NCBI GenBank assembly: GCA_021018815.1
Contig: JAITYX010000045.1
Coordinates: forward strand, 3,782,001 to 3,846,000
Length of the DNA: 64,000 nt
Reading direction: 5' to 3'
Source of the DNA: Talinum fruticosum
Taxonomy: Eukaryota; Streptophyta; Magnoliopsida; Caryophyllales; Talinaceae
Part shown: positions 56,195 to 64,000 of the stretch, in pieces
Layout: each line of letters opens with the position of its first letter
Numbering within the stretch: the stretch's first letter is position 1
Notes under the pieces: model-generated
Told to the model about the DNA's origin: nothing
Database searches by the model: none
Seen by the model: the letters and a program-made list of their open reading frames with translations, nothing else
Translations under genes and position numbers: made by a program

Positions 56195-58251
56195 TGTAGG
56201 AACCACCGGCCCATCCGTCCCCTACATAGAGGGAGAACCGGACTAGGACTCGAGCTTTCCACAAATGTCGGGTCTCTTTTTTTTGAAGATGATTTTGAAA
56301 GACAAGTTTAGAAAGTTTATTAGAAATAGGGATGCACCTCTTGTTGAGATTTTCAATTTTTGTAATTTAATTTGAAACAGATTCATCGAATAATGATTGA
56401 CGGATTTATTAATCTTATTTCAAAAATTATTTTTAAAAGCCTCGGGATATTATTTCATAATTTAAGAAAATAAAAAAGAATTAGGTTTATTTCTATCGCA
56501 AAGCTTATGGGCCAAAACAAGTGTGAAAACACTCGGGTTGGACCACAACCTTGCCCGATGATCGTCCGGCGTCGGTAAGAGCCAGCACCGTACGGTCATC
56601 GGCGTCGGCCATAGACCGTGATTGAGGTGATTAGTCTTGGTCCATGGCTTAAACTGTCGAAATAAAATCTGATTTTTGCTAATTTAAATCGAAATGCCAA
56701 AGAGCGGTTTAAGGAGAAATAAAATGGAAAGTGAGAGTTGCTAGTCATTTTTGAGAAATAAAAATTAACAAAAATAAATAAAAGACTCTTCCAATCTTAG
56801 TATGGAAAAACCAAGCTTGGAAGAGGTTTAAAATTTGACTTCATCGGTCTAAAACCGAGAATCTAGACTCGGGAGCGAAGGTACGAAACGTGGGGATAAG
56901 TCATTCCATTCCGTCCGTCAACAAACAACCTTTACTAATTTGAGATATGAGTTTAGGAACAAGTGTTTCAAACAAGCGTACAACATATGAATATTGGAAT
57001 TTAAATCAACCAAGGGATGCAAATAAAGCAATAAAAGAAATGAGAAAGCAATAAAAGAAAAGTCAGTAAAGAAAGCGATAAAGGAAAGCGATAAAAATAA
57101 ATTACAGGCGGGCGGGGAGGAATTGGAAACGATTACATCTTTGTATCCACAATACGAAAAGCGATAAAAATATGATAATTAAATAAACCATTAAAACCGC
57201 GAAGGTAATGAACGCCCTCAAGTTATCCCACTTGGTGATCTTCATCTTGAACCAGATCCGGAAGTGTGACGGTGGGTGAACGTATACTCGAAAGTGATTT
57301 TTATGAAGTTTGGTGGAGATAGAGTGATGTACGTGAATGATGAAGGTTAGAGGATCGAATAAGATAACGATATGGCGGTGAGGATTAACGGAAAGGAAGC
57401 TAAGAGATCATAATACTATGAAACATTCAATAGCTTTTACCTAGATTTCAGCGAGTGTTTGGAATAGGAAATGACCATCTCTGGTTAATATGTAGTAGTA
57501 TTTGGCATAGGAAATGGCCCTTGCTAAATGAGATGTTGAGGTCTCTCTTTATAGAGAAGAGAGTAGGTCACAAAATGACTTAAGGAGCAGACTAAATAAC
57601 TGTCCAAAATAAATAAGTGAACCAGCCGGAAAATTAGAAAAAATCGGACAAAATCTCCTTGAACAGGAAATCCTATGGTTAAAGCCAAGAATCGCGGCAC
57701 CGACCAAGAAACTATGTCGTTTGGTCAAACCACCTTCCGTGTTGTAGATGGTCTCTAGAGCAAAACGCAACACTTTCGCGAAAAAATGGTTGAAGCATGA
57801 CACGAGTTAAATATGGTGTTGTTTTGTGAAGTTGGCTTCCATGTCTTGGTTAGAAGCTAGGAGCAAAACACAACGCTTTGGCAAAACTTCCCATAAAGCA
57901 TGGCGCCAACCAATGTGACGTCGTATGGACAAATTAAGCTCCGTGTCTCGGTTGGACGTTGAAGACAAAACGCAGGGTTTAGCGAGCAATGAGGCTTGAT
58001 AAGTGGCGGCGACCAAAGTTTTAACCCGAGTGTTGAACCGGCCGAAAGAAATGGGTTTGTGGATCGGCCCAAAGTAAATAAGGTTGATTTTTATGCAAAA
58101 AGTTTTTTTGTGGTTTATCGACTTCCGTCACGCCAATCGGACTCCGACCATGATCCGAATCAGTAAACAGGATCTGGAATTTCATCACTAGGTTGATAAA
58201 ATAAAATATGAAAGTAAAAGAGATAAGAGAGATACGTTTTCGGTGTCTACA
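56195..58251 (-). mobile_element. Tat/Ogre-type LTR, 2057 bp
   Basis: On - it begins TGTAGACACCGAAAACG (58251) and ends GGTTCCTACA (56195), giving inverted TGTAG/CTACA ends. A CTATAAAGAGAG promoter word on - near 57555 sets the orientation. Just outside its start, on -, is AAAGTGGGGTCTAAC, which fits a polypurine tract, so this should be the 3' LTR of an element whose body lies to the right. No matching 5-bp duplication is seen at the outer side. The family assignment rests on LTR wording and on the neighbouring extra ORFs. Confidence 0.68.
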
Positions 58252-58266
58252 GTTAGACCCCACTTT
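58252..58266 (-). other. Candidate polypurine tract
   Basis: AAAGTGGGGTCTAAC on - directly before the LTR start; the place where plus-strand DNA synthesis would be primed. Confidence 0.55.
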
Positions 58267-58989
58267 GACCAAGTCCGAAAGATGAAGGGTCAAAGTAGAC
58301 ACTAAAGGATACTTATCTCACTTTCGGGCATTGCTTCGAGTGCTCGACGGATTCGTAGTGCTTGGAATTGGTTGCTATCAAACCTAAACTTTGAGACGAG
58401 GGTTTGGACTTGACCGCGATGCATGCATTCCGAAGTCCGAACAGTGATTTTCTACTAAAGCTTTGGTCATCTTTTGATTTGAAGCTTGGCTTAATAGTTC
58501 TACTCGTATTGCATATTTATTAGTGTATAATCGTATTCACGAAAGTGTAGTATTTTACCTAAATAATTCAGATTAAAGATAGATTGAAAATTGGATATCA
58601 TAAAGTTGAAATTGTGGGTCCAAAGACCCACTTTCATGCATAAGGCTCCAAGAGGCCACTTGCCATGCCCGATGAGACTTCACAAGCCTAGCCCCAACTA
58701 CACCTGTAAAGTTGTCGCCAAGATGACGCCGGTCGGGCCTCGTGGCCGGACTCGGCCAACCTCCAGGCGAGCCTTGTGTAGGGGCATGCTCTTGGATTCC
58801 ATGCTTGGTCTCCTCTTGATTTTTGCATTTTGTCTTGTATCCTTGTCAAACTTGGCCAAATTGGCTCGTAAAGGAGGAGTTGGTGTGTTCATTTTACACA
58901 CTTCACTTACTCCTCTCTTTGCTTCCTCTCGCTTGCTCGAACTTTGCTCTAGTTTGTTCATACTTGTCTTGAGAAAACTAACTTAGTTT

Positions 58990-61030
58990 TCATGCACAAT
59001 TTCTTCAAAAATGTCTAGAAGCAAGCCCATCTCGTTAGGAGGACAAGAGCTGAAAGTCTAGTCCATGATAACTTCTTCGAACGGAAATGGTGCCTTCACC
59101 ACGAGTGGAGCCCCAATGACCTCTTGGTACAAGTCGAGAGCTATGCCTCTTCTCTTGCTATCTCTCCTCGGTAAGCTTATTGGCTTAGGTTTCTTCCTTT
59201 GTATATTTGAGAACTAAAATCTTGTTAGATTTCCAATTCATAGAAGGGCACTAATCGGAGTAGTGGTACTATCCGAAAATTCATCGAGACATTCAAGGAG
59301 AGGAATTACCCGTTAGTGCACATCATGAACAAGTGTCCGGTTTGGCCCTTTCTTTATTACTTTGAACCATTTGTGTGACCGGAAGGAGCGTGACCCAACC
59401 CAAGCCATTAGTGAGTGGTTTTGGGACACCACCAACACTTTCATCTCCCATTTCGGGAAATGACCATCATGCCTCTTGATTTTGTCATTCTTTTGGGTTT
59501 GGGCTTCTCCGGGGAACCTTTAGTTTATGACCGGGATTTGTATAAGAATCATGACTATTTGCATCACCTTTTCGAGTCCCATTACTAGCTAGTTTCCTCG
59601 AGCCAATTTCTTTAAATACACTCTTCTTTTTGAGGCTTTTGAAAATGTTGAGTTGTGGGCTTAAAACATTCCACAACAACAAAGTCCGAATAGTGCTAGC
59701 CCTTATGCAAAGCACGTCCATCTTCTCGGGGACTAAGCTACCAAAGTGTACGTCCACTATTTGGTGAACTTAGTGGACTTGGCCAAAATTAAGGACCTTA
59801 ATTGGGGTGTGCCCGTGTACACTTGTCTTATAAGGGATTTGCGTTTCGAAGTTTGGCACACAATGGTTAAGAAGGACTTGCTTAATTACATGCCCTTATG
59901 CGGCTTGTGGAAGATTATTGAGGTATGCTTGACCTCTTCTTTTAATTTCCGAAATATCTTATCTTTCATGGATAAGGATCTTACTTGCTTTGCAACTTGT
60001 AGCCGTGGTTATACGAGTACTTTCCCTATCTTTCACCCGATTCAAGAAACCATCCTTCTTTCCCGACTTACGATAGCATGGACCAAAGTCCACCTTCAAC
60101 AATGGTAAGCGCATGATATTGCCTATTTGAGGTCCACCCTCAACCACGTGGCCACGATATGTCACTTTTAAACTTTAAATTTTGAGCTAGAATGACCTAT
60201 AAATTATTCTTTCTTTCCGTCCACCTTTACACCCAGTTCTTGGATACGAATTTGTCCTATGCTCAATATTTAGGATGAATCATGACATAATTGGCAAGTC
60301 TTCATCTATCCTTTTGTGCAATTAAATTTCTTGCATGGAAATTTAACTTTATCTCTACATCTTCTCCCGGCGACATCTACATTCCGACCTCGATGTCGAT
60401 GTATCTCAACCCTGGGATTCCCTATGTTACGTCACGATTCGGAAATTCTTGAGTCCAAATGTGTGGGATATCCTCTTCCAAAAACTAGAAAGGGGTAAGA
60501 GTATTATGCTCTTTTACTTTTAGTTGAATGCTAAAAGTGTCTTGCTAACATAATAAATTTGCAGTACAATCGGGAGCAATCTCGAACCGTGTCCATCAAG
60601 CTGCAGTCCGTCCTTAAAGTTTTCAAGGACTTATTTACCGGTCGGACATCCCGAACATTTCGGGTGAGCTTTAGTTTGTTAAAGTGCCAACTCATGAGCT
60701 TTTAGTAGATTTGCTAATCGCTTCATTATTTTTGTAAGACCGCTGATCTATGTCTCCTCCATTGGGAGGTTTCCTTAGTAGCTTCGGGGCTCGGACACAT
60801 CTCTTTAGTCGACAAATGCCATCCGGTAGCACGTCCGGAGTCGGTACTTCCCGTCGTTCCTCTTGGTGTTCTCACGGACGTAATGCTTTCGAGGTGGGGC
60901 CAAGTACATTGGGCTTAGCTCTTCCGAAGGCCTACATAGATGTCATGTCTTTACAAGCGCTTGACACCTATGACAATCCATATGATTTTCACTACATGTA
61001 CAACGAACCTTATCATGAGGCCTCTTAACC
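58990..61030 (+). pseudogene. Plant mobile domain (PMD) ORF, antisense in a Tat-type element
   Basis: Across broken frames on +: GTIRKFIETFKERNYPL (about 59260), ISEWFWDTTNTF then EMTIMPLDFVILLGLGFSGE (59410-59520), which is the 'F..P.THTFHLPFGEMTITLxDVxxLLGLPxxGEP' signature of the plant mobile domain. It continues with YLVNLVDLAKIKDLNWGVPV then YTCLIRDLRFEVWH and LLNYMPLCGLWKIIEV (59746-59940), and STLGFPMLRHDSEILES (60400-60450). 60750-61030 is a Ser-rich tail with Tyr/Asp/Pro-rich YDNPYDFHYMYNEPY. PMD proteins occur both as host genes (MAIN family) and in transposons. Antisense extra ORFs between pol and the 3' LTR are known in Tat-lineage elements, which fits the position. Stops and frameshifts make it non-functional. 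Confidence 0.72.
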
Positions 61031-61514
61031 AACTTGGGACTATGGGGCTAGCTCTTCGTAAGTCGTTGGGGATAGACAGGTTTCCACTTCAATCTTGGAC
61101 GATTTTGGCAACTATATCTTCGATGATGCTTTCGATGATGAAGATTGAAAAACTCCTTGTAGAGTGCTTAGTTAATATTAATGTTTTGTACTATTTGGCT
61201 CTATTAATGAGATGAATGCAAAGATTTGATTTTAAAATGCTTTCTTTATTTATATGATGCGAAAAATTCAAAGAAAATTGTAAAGACAAATCGAAAAAAT
61301 TGCACTAGACTCCATTTCTCCCAAAAAAAATTAAAATGAAAAATTAGAAGTGCCAAGTGCATGGTCCACAAATAACAAGGCTTGGCCGAAATGGGCCGAA
61401 GCAAAACCAAAAATTGGCCCAATGTGTAAAGAATGCTCGGACCAAAAAAATAACGGGATCTGGTCGGGGCTTGGCTAGTGGCAGTGACATGATGGAGGAG
61501 GACTCTGGTTTTGG

Positions 61515-61530
61515 AATTTGCTATAAAAAG
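61515..61530 (+). promoter_or_regulatory. TATA-like promoter word before the second antisense ORF
   Basis: GCTATAAAAAGGACTC, about 110 bp before the first ATG (61639) of the next + strand coding remnant. It may drive that ORF or belong to an old LTR; not distinguishable here. Confidence 0.4.
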
Positions 61531-61638
61531 GACTCGGTGGCCAGTCACCAAAATTACACCTTCAATTCCTTTTTGTAACTCTTTCGTAAAATAGTTCCTA
61601 AGAAAATTCCAGCTCAGTCATCTCTTTTAATTCTCAAA

Positions 61639-63130
61639 GATGAACTTTATCACCAAATTATCCCACTGGATGCACAAGATGAGTAAGGTTGATAAAGTAG
61701 GGTTGTCCCCCGTGGACTCGGAATACCCTATTCAAGCATTCGACATGTAAAAATCTAATGGACTATACTAAGGGTTGTAGTGACCTTTTGGGATCTAAAA
61801 TACCATGTCTTCGATTTGGGGATAAGCAATTATGTCTCCTTCCTGAAGAATTCGATGCCATCCTAAGCATTCATCATTAGACCAAACTTGTGGTTTCAAC
61901 GCCTTCTATTAACATGTATGAGACATATAAACATCTTACGAAGCTAAATAAAAGGAATCGAATTGGATTCTAATCGGGGATGAAGTGCATCCGATGAACC
62001 TCATGTCACACTTCGTCCGATGTATTCTTTGGGACATGCGCATATCCAGAGGCGTCGGGCCATAATTACTTACCTAATATGTGGCTTCTTATTAGTGGGA
62101 GGCTACAAGGACATGGCCCCTACCGTGCTTTTGGACTTCACAGAGCAATTGGAGGATCATCGCCGCCTTACTCCTCCGATCGCCGCAGAGACTATCCTAA
62201 GTCCGGACCGAGTTGAAGCAAATCCAAATGAGGACTTCACAGGCAGCCCTGTTATTATAGGTAGCGTGAAAAAATTTGGGACTCACTAGGTGTGGCTAGA
62301 TAGGCGGTGCAAGGCTAGGAGTCGGTAGGTCGGTAGTCGGTAGTCCGACGTCGGCGAAGCTAAAAGAGTCCTCAACTTTTCCCAATTCTTGCTTTTTACT
62401 CCTTTTTTTATTTTGATTTTTCTCTTGTTGGGTCATAAATTATGATGAATCCGATCATGTAGGACCCTAATAATTTTACCATCTCGTGGTGTGCAAAGTC
62501 GGTTAGTGGAGCACTTTAAACCGGTGCAAGGACCCGCAAAACGGACCGGTTGGCTACGCAGTTCTATCAACGGTGACTAACCATGAAACTTCTTGGTGGG
62601 AGGCCTAGTTTAGAGCTAGACGTCCCATTGAGTGGTACATCGAGCATTTCCCAATTTAGGACACACACCAAAAGGCATCCATTCGTAGGTTTGTTGCGTC
62701 TTGAAACCAAGTACATACTACTTTCCTAACCATGTAATGCGCCAAATGAGATGAGTCTAGGAGATCCCTCATTTGGACTCGCATCCGCCTCGCCTCTTTC
62801 AAAATTTTTGAAGGTTTTGGCAACACGAGGCGGTACCGAAATGGGTTGATTACTAAACGAACCTCGCTGAGATTGCTGAAACTCCGTAAATAGACGATCT
62901 ACTATAGATTCCGAATTTTATCCGGAGTGGATAAAGAGTGACACCAAACGACGCAAGACACCGAGAACTTGAGAACGTGACCCAAGAGGAGTTATTCTTG
63001 TTATACCACCTCTTTAGATTCGTGAAGTAATCCCACATATGAATGAACGACCTCGCAGGAGGGAAGCACAAGCTAAAAAGTCGAGGAGAGGAGGGCTCGC
63101 AGGATCAAGGAACCGAAAAAGCGAACCTAG
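61639..63130 (+). pseudogene. Ogre/Tat extra-ORF-like pseudogene
   Basis: From the ATG at 61639: MNFITKLSHWMHKMSKVDKV. Shifted frames follow: IPCLRFGDKQLCLLPEEFDA, then LMSHFVRCILWDMRISR, and the open stretch 62020-62289 with ITYLICGFLLVGGYKDMAPT and AAETILSPDRVEANPNEDFT then GSPVIIG. After more breaks comes SISQFRTHTKRHPFVGLLRL then ETKYILLS at about 62650-62720. This resembles the extra protein of Ogre/Tat elements (I believe the DUF7745-type domain; named from memory). It is on the same strand as the PMD remnant. Many frame breaks. Confidence 0.55.
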
Positions 63131-63199
63131 GAGGATGCAGCCGAGTCTAACGGTGCAAAATGGAAGAAAGTGAAAATAGACTAGGGCTGAGATTACGAG

Positions 63200-64000
63200 A
63201 AATTAAGAATTTAGTAAATTTTTAGTTATGCCTCTTTAGAACAATTTATTTTTCAAGTAGTACGCTTATTTATTTCCCTTTTTACTTAGTGTTGGGGTGA
63301 TTTAGGGAAGGACGGGCTGTTTGTCGAACCACAAAGATGGACCCAAATCAAAACCAGATTGCGAAACTAATCTAATGACACTTGAAAACCTATTAACCTA
63401 AAACTTGACTTAAATACTAAAATTAAAAAAAATACATAAATATACTAACTCATATACTAAATAACCTAAACCAAATCCAACAATCTAAAATCAAAATGTA
63501 ACTACTAAACTAAATTAAACTAACACGAATCAAAAATTAACTTCATAAATCATTACTCACGAATTATCAAACTATTCAGAATTAACATGAATCAAATGCA
63601 AAACTAATTACTGAATCAGGAACTAAAATAACAAGAAATTTATACCAACAAAAATTCGAATGTCCAGATTCTAGACACTTCAACAAATGCAAAATCTAAT
63701 CTTCAAATATTCAAACTCAACAGTCCAAAATCAAACCCAAATTCTAAGGAGTTCTCACACCTTAAATCAAAAGCCTAAAGTCGATACTTAAGAACTAAAA
63801 CTAAAATCTGAAAACTAACTACTGAAATGTTAGAAACTAAGAATGAAATTTGAGGAACTAGAACTAAACATTGAAGAATCAAACTGAAGAATTAAACCTA
63901 AACTTGGACCTCGGTGCGGTTCCGGTCTGTCACACCTTCGCCTACCATCGTCTGGCCTCCCCTTCTGTCTCGCCGTGAACTTCCTTTTATACACTCGGTC
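63200..64000 (-). mobile_element. LTR-like sequence running off the window
   Basis: On - the window edge reads GACCGAGTGTATAAAAGGAAG, a promoter-like word, followed by a GC-rich leader and then AT-rich DNA with few G bases. It is likely part of another LTR or leader; ends are not visible. Confidence 0.35.

Noticed and set aside
56195..58251. LTR read in + orientation
   Set aside because: The TATA-type word and the purine tract both fit the - orientation; no primer-binding-like TGG sequence follows on +.

Overview
The window is nuclear DNA of a flowering plant, most likely a eudicot. It is AT-rich, has GT-AG introns, and is packed with plant transposons (MuDR/FAR1-type MULE, CACTA, Helitron, hAT, Stowaway, L1-type LINE, Tat-type Ty3/gypsy). 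I can support one intact-looking host gene, MED27 (Mediator subunit 27), on the + strand at 30985-37726 in seven coding exons. It carries two apparent one-base losses in homopolymer runs. Species cannot be told from the sequence alone.

Layout. 1-4.6 kb holds a Tat-type gypsy reverse transcriptase remnant abutting a decayed LINE, both on the - strand. About 5.8-23.75 kb is a composite MuDR-like element. It has a SUMO-protease-like (Ulp1/C48) pseudogene on + and a FAR1/MULE transposase pseudogene on -, convergently arranged as mudrB and mudrA are in MuDR. Its transposase gene was split by a 3057-bp Helitron (10831-13887, TC...CTAG, between A and T) and by a 6749-bp CACTA element (15899-22647, target duplication GGC). 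The CACTA in turn contains a 1571-bp solo LTR (20527-22097, TG...CA, target duplication TAACT). 23815-27326 is an element with inverted ends of about 100 bp between two microsatellites. It carries pieces of a PPR gene and a LINE, plus two tRNA-like sequences in opposite orientation.

28009-30714 is a foldback-like element whose arms are built of ~100-bp subrepeats. It ends about 270 bp before the MED27 start codon. A Stowaway MITE lies in MED27 intron 3. From 37.7 to 44.4 kb there is intergenic DNA with LTR-like remnants, local duplications and a few exon-like pieces that I cannot name. Three non-autonomous hAT elements follow (44490-46557, 49076-50306, 51775-52407); all have 8-bp target duplications, one of them perfect. 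The first contains a relative of the solo LTR in the CACTA. 52530-54162 looks like another solo LTR.

56195-58251 is a Tat-type LTR on -, with a purine tract beside it. The following ~5 kb carries two decayed extra reading frames on +, antisense to the LTR: a plant-mobile-domain ORF and an Ogre/Tat extra-ORF-like domain. The window ends inside another LTR-like sequence.

Almost every transposon gene here is broken. The window's interest lies in insertion boundaries that can be read to the base and give an order of events, in the MuDR-like transposase plus protease pair whose protease has lost two catalytic residues, and in MED27 being hemmed in by transposons on its 5' side and in its introns.
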